Of a DNA stretch of 17,340 nt, positions 8,070 to 15,705 are shown piece after piece. Within the stretch, counting starts at the first letter, position 1, and every line of letters starts with the position of its first letter. Below the pieces are notes generated by a model. It searched no databases and was not told the origin of the DNA. It was given only the letters and a program-made list of their open reading frames with translations. The translations under genes were made by a program, and so were the position numbers. Source of the DNA: Clostridiales bacterium (GTDB taxonomy: Bacteria; Bacillota; Clostridia; Christensenellales; QALW01); contig JAHAAN010000042.1 of assembly GCA_018376855.1 (NCBI GenBank), forward strand, positions 1-17,340, given 5' to 3'.

Positions 8070-8085
8070 AAGGAGGGTTATAGTT

Positions 8086-9342
8086 ATGCTGACTCAGGCG
8101 CCTAAAGGCACAAAAGACGTTTTGCCGGATGAAGTATATAAATGGCATGCGGTGGAAAAAATCCTGCGCGAAAGGGCAGAGTATTACGGTTACAGGGAAT
8201 TTAGAACCCCTACCTTTGAGCATACGGAGCTTTTTTTGCGTAGCGTGGGCGATACGACGGACGTGGTGCAAAAAGAAATGTATACTTTTGAGGATAAAGG
8301 AAACAGAAGCATTACGCTCAAGCCGGAGGGAACGGCTTCAACTGTAAGAGCCTTTCTTGAGCATGGCCTTTATAATCAGCCCTTGCCGCTGAAGACTTAT
8401 TATATCACCCCTGTATTTCGCTATGAGCGTCCGCAGGCGGGCAGGCTTCGGGAGCACCATCAGTTTGGCGTTGAGGTGTTCGGCGCGCCGGAGGCAACCT
8501 TGGATGCAGAGCTGATCGCGTTTGTGCTGGATCTTCTTGCAAGCCTTAAAATTCAAGGACTCAGTGTCAATATCAACAGCATCGGGTGCCCGAAATGCCG
8601 CAAACAGTATAACGAAGCGCTGAAGGCTTTTTTGGCCGATAATAAGGCAAATTTGTGCGAGACCTGCCGCGATAGGCTGGATCGCAATGCGCTGCGCGTG
8701 CTGGACTGCAAGGTGCCGTCCTGCGGGGAGATCACCAAAAATGCGCCTAAAATTACTGATTATTTGTGCGAGGATTGCAGTGCGCATTTTGAAACGCTGA
8801 AAGCGGCGCTCACAAAACTGAATATTGTTTACTCTGTTGATCCGCGCATTGTTCGGGGGTTGGATTATTATGTGAAAACGGTGTTTGAAGTTATATATAC
8901 CAATGCTGCCGGCGAGAAGCTGACGGTTTGCGGCGGCGGGCGGTATGATAGCCTGTCTAAGCAGATCGGGGATGTCGAGGTGGCCAGCGCGGGCTTTGGA
9001 ATGGGCTTGGAGCGTTTGCTGATGGTGATGCAGGAGCAGCAGGCGGAATTTTGCGAAACGATGCGGTATGAGGTTTATATTGCCAGCATGGGGGCAGAAG
9101 CGGCGCTTGAGGCGCTTAGCTTAGCGCAGGAGCTGCGTGCAAGGCAGATCAAAGCAGAAGCTAATCACACCGGAAAGAGCTTTAAAGCCCAACTTAAATA
9201 TGCGGATAAACTCCGTGCGCATTATGTGGTTGTGATTGGTGAAGATGAAATCAATGCGGGAAAATATAAGCTTAAAAATATGGAGAGCGGAGAACAGATG
9301 GAGCTTCCCAAAGAGCAGCTGCTTCGCTTTCTTGCAGGTTAA
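8086..9342 (+). CDS. hisS: Histidyl-tRNA synthetase
   Basis: HisRS charges tRNA-His. Starting at the ATG at 8086 gives 418 residues and the usual N-terminus MLTQAPKGTKDVLP. AAGGAGG (8070-8076) lies nine bases upstream. Class II motif 2 is in FRYERPQAGRLREHHQFG (111-128), the histidine-binding motif is RGLDYYVKTVFE (257-268), and motif 3 is AGFGMGLERL (302-311). The insertion region has four cysteine pairs or near-pairs (CPKC 168-171, CETC 191-194, DCKVPSC 207-213, CEDC 228-231), as in many clostridial HisRS proteins, suggesting a metal-binding knob. The C-terminal anticodon-binding domain follows. It is cotranscribed with aspS under the T-box. Confidence 0.97.
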   Translation: MLTQAPKGTKDVLPDEVYKWHAVEKILRERAEYYGYREFRTPTFEHTELFLRSVGDTTDVVQKEMYTFEDKGNRSITLKPEGTASTVRAFLEHGLYNQPLPLKTYYITPVFRYERPQAGRLREHHQFGVEVFGAPEATLDAELIAFVLDLLASLKIQGLSVNINSIGCPKCRKQYNEALKAFLADNKANLCETCRDRLDRNALRVLDCKVPSCGEITKNAPKITDYLCEDCSAHFETLKAALTKLNIVYSVDPRIVRGLDYYVKTVFEVIYTNAAGEKLTVCGGGRYDSLSKQIGDVEVASAGFGMGLERLLMVMQEQQAEFCETMRYEVYIASMGAEAALEALSLAQELRARQIKAEANHTGKSFKAQLKYADKLRAHYVVVIGEDEINAGKYKLKNMESGEQMELPKEQLLRFLAG

Positions 9343-9363
9343 ATCATTCGGAGGAAATGAAAA

Positions 9364-11154
9364 ATGGGAGAATTATTGCAGGACTGGAAACGTACCTTTA
9401 TGTGTGCGGAAATTGAAAAAAAGGATTTGAATAAGCAGGTTACGCTGATGGGATGGGTGCAGCGCAGGCGTGATTTAGGAAAGCTGATCTTTGTGTGGCT
9501 GCGCGATCGCAGCGGAATTGTGCAGGTGGTTTTTGATGCGGCGCAAAATCAGGAGCTGTTTGATAAAGCTTCACAGATTAGGTCTGAATTCGTGATTGCA
9601 GTAAAGGGAACTGTTATTGTAAGAGAAGTTTCTAATATCAATCCGAGCCTTAAAACGGGAGAGATCGAGGTTGCGGTTTCGGAACTGAAGCTGCTTTCGG
9701 GAGCGGCGACTCCGCCCTTTGCCATTGACGATGATGTGAACGCAAACGACACGCTCCGCTACACCTATCGGTATTTGGATCTTCGGCGGGCAAAACTGCA
9801 GAATATTCTTACAATGCGGAGCAGCGCTGCTATTGAAACCCGTAATTATATGAATGAAAACGGTTTTTTGGAGATAGAAACGCCTGTGCTTACGAAAAGC
9901 ACGCCTGAAGGCGCAAGAGACTATTTAGTGCCGAGTAGGGTTCACAACGGCAGCTTTTATGCGCTGCCGCAATCGCCGCAGCTGTTTAAGCAGCTTCTTA
10001 TGGTCAGCGGTTTTGACAGATATTTTCAAATTGTAAAGTGTTTCCGCGATGAAGACCTGCGCGCAGACCGTCAGCCGGAATTTACGCAGATTGATTTGGA
10101 GATGTCTTTCGTTGAACAGGAGGATGTTATGGCAGTCGGGGAAGGGCTGCTTCGGCGTGTCTTTAAAAAAATTGTGAATTATGATATTCCGTCGCCGATT
10201 CAGCGTATGACATGGCGGGAGGCGATGGATCAATACGGTTCCGATAAACCCGATCTGCGCTTTGGGCTTACGATCCAAAATGTTTCCGGTACTGTTGCGG
10301 GCTGCGGGTTTAGCGTCTTTGCTTCGGCTGTGGCGAACGGCGGCAGCGTGCGGGGCATTAACGCCAAAGGCTTAGGAAGCAGGCTTTCCAGAAAGGAGAT
10401 CGACGCGCTGGGGGAAGTAGTCAAGACCTATCGCGCCAAAGGCCTTGCGTGGGTGAATATCACCGATGAAGGAATTAAAAGCTCCTTTGCAAAATTCATG
10501 AGCGAGCAGGAGCTGCAGGCGCTGATCGAAGCAATGCACGGCGAGAAGGGGGACGCGCTCTTTTTTGTGGCGGATCGCGATCAGGTGGCGCTTGAAGCCT
10601 TGGGGCAGCTGCGCTTGGAGCTTTCAAGAAAATTTTCTTTGGCGGATCCCAATGAATACCGATTTGTTTGGATCACGGAATTTCCGATGTTTGAATACAG
10701 CGAAGAGGACGGCAGATATTATGCCATGCATCATCCTTTTACAGCGCCGATGGACGAGGATCTGCCGCTGCTGGGGAAGGATAACGGAAGGGTGCGTGCA
10801 AAGGCTTATGATATCGTGCTCAACGGTTATGAGCTTGGCGGCGGAAGCATACGAATTCACAGCGAAGAGATCCAAACGGAAATCTTTAAGGAATTGGGAT
10901 TTAATGAAGAGGAGATTCAGCGCAGATTTGGCTTTTTGGTCAATGCGTTCAAATACGGAGCGCCGCCGCATGGCGGTATGGCGATCGGCTTTGACCGGCT
11001 TATTATGCTTTTGTGCAAAACGGATAACATTAAGGATGTAATTGCTTTTCCCAAAATGCAAAACGCCTGCTGTTTGATGACGGAAGCGCCTAACACGGTT
11101 GATGAAAAACAGCTTCAGGAGCTGGGGATTGAAATTGTGCGCCGGAAAGAATAA
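9364..11154 (+). CDS. aspS: Aspartyl-tRNA synthetase
   Basis: AspRS charges tRNA-Asp and is a class IIb synthetase. The N-terminal OB-fold anticodon domain has GWVQRRRDLGKLIF (residues 30-43). Catalytic motifs include RYLDLRR (136-142), motif 2 FRDEDLRADRQPEFTQID (227-244) and motif 3 GGMAIGFDRL (537-546). The bacterial GAD insertion lies between them, and 596 residues is the normal length. Leu is present at the RRRDLG position, where reported non-discriminating AspRS enzymes tend to have His. This hints at an Asp-specific enzyme but is weak evidence. The ribosome binding site GGAGGA precedes the ATG; the gap from hisS is 21 bases. No clear terminator follows before the next promoter. Confidence 0.97.
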   Translation: MGELLQDWKRTFMCAEIEKKDLNKQVTLMGWVQRRRDLGKLIFVWLRDRSGIVQVVFDAAQNQELFDKASQIRSEFVIAVKGTVIVREVSNINPSLKTGEIEVAVSELKLLSGAATPPFAIDDDVNANDTLRYTYRYLDLRRAKLQNILTMRSSAAIETRNYMNENGFLEIETPVLTKSTPEGARDYLVPSRVHNGSFYALPQSPQLFKQLLMVSGFDRYFQIVKCFRDEDLRADRQPEFTQIDLEMSFVEQEDVMAVGEGLLRRVFKKIVNYDIPSPIQRMTWREAMDQYGSDKPDLRFGLTIQNVSGTVAGCGFSVFASAVANGGSVRGINAKGLGSRLSRKEIDALGEVVKTYRAKGLAWVNITDEGIKSSFAKFMSEQELQALIEAMHGEKGDALFFVADRDQVALEALGQLRLELSRKFSLADPNEYRFVWITEFPMFEYSEEDGRYYAMHHPFTAPMDEDLPLLGKDNGRVRAKAYDIVLNGYELGGGSIRIHSEEIQTEIFKELGFNEEEIQRRFGFLVNAFKYGAPPHGGMAIGFDRLIMLLCKTDNIKDVIAFPKMQNACCLMTEAPNTVDEKQLQELGIEIVRRKE

Positions 11155-11206
11155 AAATCTGTAAGTGTTCGTGTTTTGCCGATAGCTATAATGCCGCCGA
11201 AATCGG

Positions 11207-11248
11207 TTGACATAATTGCGCTATTATATGGTATAATAAAAATATAAT
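11207..11248 (+). promoter_or_regulatory. Promoter of the thioredoxin-glyA unit
   Basis: A perfect TTGACA (11207-11212) is followed by an extended -10, TGGTATAAT (11229-11237). The spacer is 19 bases, longer than ideal, which the TGN extension can offset. A second perfect TATAAT is at 11243-11248. The untranslated leader before the thioredoxin start is then about 75 bases, with no stable fold that I can see. Confidence 0.8.
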
Positions 11249-11322
11249 GGTGTATTTTGTCGTTTGGTGTTCTAAAGGCGGCGAAGAAAGAGTATCGGCG
11301 GCGAGTATAAGGAGAGTGTTTC

Positions 11323-11646
11323 ATGTCACAGGTAGTTGAAGTTTCTGACGATTCATTTAACAGTGAGGTTCTGAATTCGTCAATGCCGGTTTTAGTGGAG
11401 TTTGGGGCGGATTGGTCTGCGCCGTGCGGACAGGTGCTTTCTGCCTTGGAAGAACTGGCTTTGCAGTACCGCGGTCGATTTTTAATTGCAAAGATTGACA
11501 CTGATAAAAATATAGGAACATCTCAGCGGTACAGCATTAAGCAGCTGCCGGTTTTAATTGTGTTTAAAAACGGCCAAGTATGCGAAACGGTTTCGGGGGT
11601 TCGGAGCAAAACGCAGCTGGAAGCTTTATTGAATGAGAATCTTTAA
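11323..11646 (+). CDS. Thioredoxin-like protein with SxxC active site
   Basis: A single thioredoxin domain of 107 residues. The usual WCGPC becomes WSAPC (residues 31-35): the nucleophilic first cysteine is Ser32, while Cys35 is kept. The cis-proline is present in QLPVLIVFKNG (Pro76), and the fold-defining segments VLVEFGADW and AKIDTD are clear. A canonical thioredoxin reduces disulfides with two cysteines; this one cannot form the intramolecular disulfide, so it may act as a monothiol partner, chaperone or scaffold. Cys87 is the only other cysteine. AAGGAGAG (11309-11316) precedes the start. glyA follows 23 bases after the stop. The fold is certain but the role is unknown. Confidence 0.9.
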   Translation: MSQVVEVSDDSFNSEVLNSSMPVLVEFGADWSAPCGQVLSALEELALQYRGRFLIAKIDTDKNIGTSQRYSIKQLPVLIVFKNGQVCETVSGVRSKTQLEALLNENL

Positions 11647-11669
11647 GAGGAATTTAGGAGGATGTACAA

Positions 11670-12923
11670 ATGATTGATTTGAAAATGATCCGTGAATTTG
11701 ATCCGGAAGTGGCGGATGCGATGCTGCTCGAGTTGAGACGGCAAAATAACCATATTGAATTGATCGCATCGGAAAATTTTGTTTCAGCGCGCGTTATGGC
11801 GGCGATGGGGTCGCATTTGACCAATAAATATGCTGAAGGCTATTCGGGAAAACGTTATTACGGCGGATGCGAGTTCGTGGATATCGTGGAGGATATTGCG
11901 ATCAGCCGCGCAAAGCAGCTGTTTGGTGCTGAGCATGTAAACGTTCAGCCGCATTCCGGCGCGCAGGCCAATCTTGCGGTATACTTTGCACTCTTAAATC
12001 CGGGCGATACGATTTTGGGCATGAGCCTTGCTCACGGGGGCCATTTAACACATGGAAGCCCCGTAAATATGTCGGGCAAATATTTTAATTTTGTTTCTTA
12101 CGGAGTGCAGGAAGAAACGGGCATGATCGATTACGATGAGGTACTACGCATTGCAAAGGAAACAAAGCCGAGAATGATCGTTGCAGGGGCAAGTGCGTAT
12201 CCCCGGGCGCTTGATTTTCAGGCGTTTCGGCGCATAGCCGATGAAGTCGGCGCGCTTCTGATGGTGGATATGGCTCATATTGCGGGCTTGGTAGCAACGG
12301 GCGAGCATATGAATCCGGTTCCGTATGCGGACGTTGTAACAACAACGACCCATAAAACGCTGCGTGGCCCCCGCGGCGGCATGATCCTGTGCAGGGAGCA
12401 ATATGCAAAGAGCATTGATAAAGCCATTTTTCCCGGCACGCAGGGAGGTCCGCTTATGCATGTGATTGCTGCAAAGGCGGTTTGCCTGAAGGAAGCGATG
12501 ACGCAGGAGTATAAAGATTACGGCAGGCAGGTCGTTAAGAATGCAGCGGCTTTGGCGGAGGGTTTCAGGGAAAATGGAATCAATATGGTTTCGGGAGGAA
12601 CGGATAATCATTTAATGCTGCTTGATTTGAGAGGTACCGGCGTTACCGGTAAGCAGCTTGAAGCGATGCTGGGGTGCGCGAATATCACCGTGAACAAGAA
12701 CGCCATTCCGTTTGATCCGGAAAAACCGTTTGTTACCAGCGGCATTCGCGTAGGCACGCCGGCAGCAACCTCAAGAGGAATGAAAGAAGCGGAAATGAAA
12801 TCGATTGCGGAGCATATTTCCAAAATTTTGCATGAGGGTTATACGGCGGTGGCGTCGGTGCGTGCTGAAGTGGAAAAAATGACGATTCGTTATCCGCTTT
12901 ATGATACGGAAGTAATATATTAA
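11670..12923 (+). CDS. glyA: Serine hydroxymethyltransferase
   Basis: GlyA interconverts serine and glycine using PLP and tetrahydrofolate, supplying one-carbon units. The PLP lysine is Lys229 in TTTTHKTLRGPRGG (224-237). Other family motifs are LIASENF (31-37), YAEGYSGKRYYGG (54-66), PHSGAQAN (94-101) and VDMAHIAGLVATG (199-211). At 417 residues it is full length. AGGAGG at 11656-11661 lies eight bases before the ATG. It is the second gene of the unit starting at the promoter near 11207 and is followed by a strong hairpin. Confidence 0.97.
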   Translation: MIDLKMIREFDPEVADAMLLELRRQNNHIELIASENFVSARVMAAMGSHLTNKYAEGYSGKRYYGGCEFVDIVEDIAISRAKQLFGAEHVNVQPHSGAQANLAVYFALLNPGDTILGMSLAHGGHLTHGSPVNMSGKYFNFVSYGVQEETGMIDYDEVLRIAKETKPRMIVAGASAYPRALDFQAFRRIADEVGALLMVDMAHIAGLVATGEHMNPVPYADVVTTTTHKTLRGPRGGMILCREQYAKSIDKAIFPGTQGGPLMHVIAAKAVCLKEAMTQEYKDYGRQVVKNAAALAEGFRENGINMVSGGTDNHLMLLDLRGTGVTGKQLEAMLGCANITVNKNAIPFDPEKPFVTSGIRVGTPAATSRGMKEAEMKSIAEHISKILHEGYTAVASVRAEVEKMTIRYPLYDTEVIY

Positions 12924-12941
12924 GGCTGGAAGGAATATTGC

Positions 12942-12968
12942 TTAAGACAGGCTGGGTGCCTGTCTTAA
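12942..12968 (+). terminator. Perfect 11-bp hairpin after glyA
   Basis: TTAAGACAGGC (12942-12952) pairs perfectly with GCCTGTCTTAA (12958-12968) around the loop TGGGT. Its position just after glyA suggests transcription termination or 3'-end protection. A continuous T tract is missing: the T-rich stretch (ATTATTTTT) starts only about 13 bases later. Termination may therefore be partial, allowing read-through into the next gene. Confidence 0.6.
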
Positions 12969-13008
12969 TGTATATATACGATTATTTTTAAAGGAGAGGG
13001 ATGCTGCC

Positions 13009-13662
13009 GTGGCAAAAGGAAGGTTGCAAAAAGAAAATTTGTTTGCAAAAAAGAAATTCGGAATAGAAAAATTGATCTTTTGGGTGCTTTTTCTTTCCAT
13101 GCTGGGAAGTGTCGTTTTCGTTTGTATTCGGCTTGTTCAGACATGGGGGGATGAATCCAAAGCGCAAAGAGATTATAAACTGATGCTGCTGCAATGTGTG
13201 GCGGGGCTGCTGGTCATTTTTGTGCCGATGCTGCTTGAAAAGAAATGGAAGATTCAAATTCCGTCATTTATGGTCAGCTTATATTTTATGTTTCTTTATT
13301 GCGCGATCTATTTGGGCGAGGTGCGCAGCTTTTACAATACGGTTCCCCATTGGGATACCATTCTGCATACCTTTAGCGGCCTTATGCTCGGCGCATTGGG
13401 ATTTGTTGTGGTTGATTGGCTGAACAAGTCGAATTTTGCGCGTGTTCAGCTCAGCCCTGTTTTTGTCGGCTTGTTTGCATTTTGTTTTGCCGTCGCGGCA
13501 GGCGCTGTTTGGGAAATTTGGGAGTATGCATGGGATTGTGCGATGAATTTAAATATGCAGAAATATCTTACGCCCGAGGGAGTTCCGTTGGTCGGGCAGG
13601 CAGCTTTGTGGGACACTATGAAAGATATAATTGTTGATACTATCGGCGCGCAAAGAAAATGA
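13009..13662 (+). CDS. DUF2238/YjdF-like integral membrane protein
   Basis: A predicted 217-residue membrane protein with about five hydrophobic segments (roughly 21-43, 59-76, 86-104, 117-137 and 149-175). HWDTILHTFSG (114-124), AGAVWEIWEYAWD (164-176) and DTMKDIIVDTIGA (202-214) resemble conserved segments of the YjdF/DUF2238 family, whose function is unknown. His, Asp and Glu residues lie in or beside membrane helices, a pattern compatible with a metal or proton site, but that is speculative. The start is GTG, with AAGGAGAGG at 12991-12999. The nearby ATG at 13001 is in another frame that soon stops. The chain ends just after DTIGA, where I would expect another helix in relatives. It stands alone between glyA and the decarboxylase cluster. 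Confidence 0.8.
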   Translation: MAKGRLQKENLFAKKKFGIEKLIFWVLFLSMLGSVVFVCIRLVQTWGDESKAQRDYKLMLLQCVAGLLVIFVPMLLEKKWKIQIPSFMVSLYFMFLYCAIYLGEVRSFYNTVPHWDTILHTFSGLMLGALGFVVVDWLNKSNFARVQLSPVFVGLFAFCFAVAAGAVWEIWEYAWDCAMNLNMQKYLTPEGVPLVGQAALWDTMKDIIVDTIGAQRK

Positions 13663-13803
13663 GAACAATATTGCAGGGCTAAACGATCATGATGCAGAAC
13701 ATGGGCAGAAGCATTATGATATACATACTTAATTTTCAAAGTATTTACAGAAAAATGCCTTGTTTTATATGGCAAAATGGTGTGGAATTTTGATAGAAAT
13801 AAA

Positions 13804-13832
13804 TTGCCACAAGTCGCAATTTGCAGTATAAT
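13804..13832 (+). promoter_or_regulatory. Promoter of the decarboxylase cluster
   Basis: TTGCCA (13804-13809) and a perfect TATAAT (13827-13832) are 17 bases apart. The predicted transcript starts near 13839, about 37 bases before the first gene, leaving a short leader that holds the ribosome binding site GATGGAGGT. The promoter lies inside an in-frame upstream extension of the first gene, which argues against the longer start. Confidence 0.8.
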
Positions 13833-13875
13833 TATTATGGATGAATTTTTATTTATAAGTAGATGGAGGTATCGT

Positions 13876-15294
13876 ATGAGCTATAATGACAGGCTTGAGC
13901 AATTTGTAAAATTGCGCCGTGATAAGGCTCAGAATGCGTTGAAACGAATTGAACAGTTGGTGGATGCCGGCAGTTTTGTGGAATTCAATGCTTTTCAGGG
14001 GGTTGAACGAACCGGCAGCGGCGTTGTAACCGGCTATGCGGTTATAGCAGGCCGTTCGGTGTTTGTATATGCGCATGAAACGGAATCGCTGCATGGCGCG
14101 TTTGATGAACAGCAGGCTGAAAAAATCTGCGGTTTACTGAATCGCGCGCTGCAAACGGGCACCCCGGTGGTGGGAATCCTCAGCTCTGACGGTGCGCAGT
14201 TAGGCGATGGTTTGCATGCTGCGGCTGGTTACGGCAGGATTATCACGGCTGCTGCAAAAGCATCGGGCGTCATTCCGCATATTTTAGTCGTAGACGGGCC
14301 GGCAGTGGGCGCAATGGCATTATATGCGCAGTGCGCAGATATCGTTGTGGCTAATGAAGGCAGCAGCTACAGTGTGGCGACTGCATCCGGCGCACAGCTT
14401 AGCGCTCAGGAGGCTGCTGCGGCAGGCGTTGCGGCCTATGCGGCGGGAAATGCGCAGCAGGCCGATGCGTTCGTTCGCAGCGCGCTTCAATATCTGCCGG
14501 ATAATAATCTTACGGCTTCGGAGTATGTTGACACGGCTGACGACATTAACCGTCTTTGCCCGGAGCTGAATGCGCTGGCAGATACGGCCTATGATGTAAA
14601 AGATATTATCAAAGCTGTTGCTGATGCCGGACTGTTTTTAGAGCTTTACAGCGAATATGCGCCCGAAATGGTTACTGCTTTTGCGGCCATTGGCGGGCAA
14701 AGCGTGGGAATTGCGGCAAATCAGCATAAAGTAAACGGAGGGAAAATTACCGCAAACGCGGCAAAGAAGGCTGCGCGTTTTGTGAATTTGTGCGACAGCT
14801 TGGGAATTCCTTTAATTTTGCTGTGCGACAGCGAAGGCTTTGCTTCTGAAAAAGAAGCGGAGCTTGGCGGAATGGCCGGTGCTGCTGCAAAACTGCCGTT
14901 TATGTTGGCGCAGGCTAAAGTTCCGGTGATTACCGTCGTTCTTTCGGAGGCTATCGGAAGCGCATATATTGCCATGGGAAGCAAGAGCATAGGGGCAGAT
15001 GTCGCGTATGCATGGGCTGATGCAGCTATTGGTCTGCTTAGGCCCGCACAGGCTGTTGCGTTATTGAAGGGGGAAGCGCTCAAGGCAAGCGCCGATCCGA
15101 TCGCGCAGCGCGCAGAGCTTGCAAAATCCTATGCAGAGGAAAGCATGAACGCGCTGGAAGCGGCGAAGCTTGGATATATTGACGAACCGATCGAACCCGC
15201 GTATACGCGCATGTATCTTGCGGCGGCATTGGAGGCGCTTTATAATAAACGTGAGCAGCAGTCTTTTAAAAAGAACGCTGTGCTGCCGTTATAA
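13876..15294 (+). CDS. Divergent carboxyltransferase subunit of a biotin-dependent acyl-CoA decarboxylase (MmdA/PccB family)
   Basis: This 472-residue protein has the two-crotonase-fold layout of MmdA and propionyl-CoA carboxylase beta. It should move CO2 between an acyl-CoA and biotin on the carrier protein encoded downstream. The C-terminal half is well conserved: IPLILLCDSEGF (311-322), AYIAMGSKSIGADVAYAW (363-380) and a family-like C-terminus ending KKNAVLPL. The N-terminal half is unusual. It lacks the TARER segment, has SDGAQLGDG (104-112) for the usual SGGARIQEG, GPAVGAMALY (141-150) for GPxxGGAxY, and lacks the LGGAxxHxxxSG stretch expected near 165-190. Relatives are around 510 residues. 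GGAGGT precedes the ATG at 13876. Methylmalonyl-CoA is the default substrate guess, not a firm one. Confidence 0.85.
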   Translation: MSYNDRLEQFVKLRRDKAQNALKRIEQLVDAGSFVEFNAFQGVERTGSGVVTGYAVIAGRSVFVYAHETESLHGAFDEQQAEKICGLLNRALQTGTPVVGILSSDGAQLGDGLHAAAGYGRIITAAAKASGVIPHILVVDGPAVGAMALYAQCADIVVANEGSSYSVATASGAQLSAQEAAAAGVAAYAAGNAQQADAFVRSALQYLPDNNLTASEYVDTADDINRLCPELNALADTAYDVKDIIKAVADAGLFLELYSEYAPEMVTAFAAIGGQSVGIAANQHKVNGGKITANAAKKAARFVNLCDSLGIPLILLCDSEGFASEKEAELGGMAGAAAKLPFMLAQAKVPVITVVLSEAIGSAYIAMGSKSIGADVAYAWADAAIGLLRPAQAVALLKGEALKASADPIAQRAELAKSYAEESMNALEAAKLGYIDEPIEPAYTRMYLAAALEALYNKREQQSFKKNAVLPL

Positions 15295-15308
15295 TCGGAG
15301 GGATAGCA

Positions 15309-15692
15309 ATGAGGTTTGTTTTGGCTGAGGCGGGAATGGACTTTGATTTTCCCAATATGGGCAATCGCTTTGTAGAAAGCCTTTTGGTAACGGTATTCGG
15401 CGTTGCGGTTGTGTTTATTATGCTGTTCATTTTGGTGCTGTTTATAGAGGCTTTTCATAAAGTGCTGGAGCTTTCTAAAAGGGAAAATAAAAAAAGCAAG
15501 AAGGCTGTGCCTGTACAGACAGCGATAGTTTCGCAGGAGCAAGTTAATGTGAAAACGGATGAGGAGCCGGACGAGGCGGAGATTGCGGCAATCGTAAGCG
15601 CAGTGGCTATGTGCAGCGGCATGAGTGAAAAGCAGTTTGTGCTGCGGGGGATACGCAGAAAAAAAGAGTCGTCTTGGCGTTCTGTAATTTAA
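15309..15692 (+). CDS. OadG/MmdD-like small membrane subunit of a sodium-pump decarboxylase
   Basis: A 127-residue protein with one transmembrane helix (about 24-47), a charged linker rich in Lys and Glu, and a C-terminal segment DEAEIAAIVSAVAM (88-101) followed by VLRGIRRKKESSWRS (111-125). This matches the pattern of OadG gamma/MmdD delta subunits, which anchor the carboxyltransferase to the membrane pump and stabilise the complex. CGGAGGGA precedes the start, 14 bases after the previous stop. The family is highly variable in sequence, so the call relies on both layout and neighbours. Confidence 0.85.
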   Translation: MRFVLAEAGMDFDFPNMGNRFVESLLVTVFGVAVVFIMLFILVLFIEAFHKVLELSKRENKKSKKAVPVQTAIVSQEQVNVKTDEEPDEAEIAAIVSAVAMCSGMSEKQFVLRGIRRKKESSWRSVI

Positions 15693-15705
15693 TAGGAGGA
15701 AATAT

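Noticed and set aside
7972..8085. In-frame N-terminal extension of hisS by 38 residues
   Set aside because: It runs through the T-box, antiterminator and terminator. The ATG at 8086 has an AAGGAGG site and the normal HisRS N-terminus.
10565..11041. 158-codon open frame in another + frame inside aspS
   Set aside because: It lies wholly within the conserved catalytic region of AspRS, and its composition is Arg/Cys/Trp/Met-rich without a domain.
13001..13008. ATG at 13001 as the start of the membrane protein
   Set aside because: It is in a different frame that stops after about twenty codons. The GTG at 13009 opens the long hydrophobic frame.
13725..13744. AT-rich hairpin ATACTT/AAGTAT after the membrane protein gene as a terminator
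   Set aside because: Only six A/T-dominated pairs with an eight-base loop and a short T run; too weak to call.
13744..13771. Second promoter candidate (TTTACA, TATATG, 16-base spacer) upstream of the decarboxylase cluster
   Set aside because: The region is AT-rich and the -10 is poor. The promoter at 13804-13832 is much better and nearer the gene.
13777..13875. In-frame N-terminal extension of the carboxyltransferase by 33 residues
   Set aside because: It contains the promoter TTGCCA-17-TATAAT, and only the ATG at 13876 has a good ribosome binding site.
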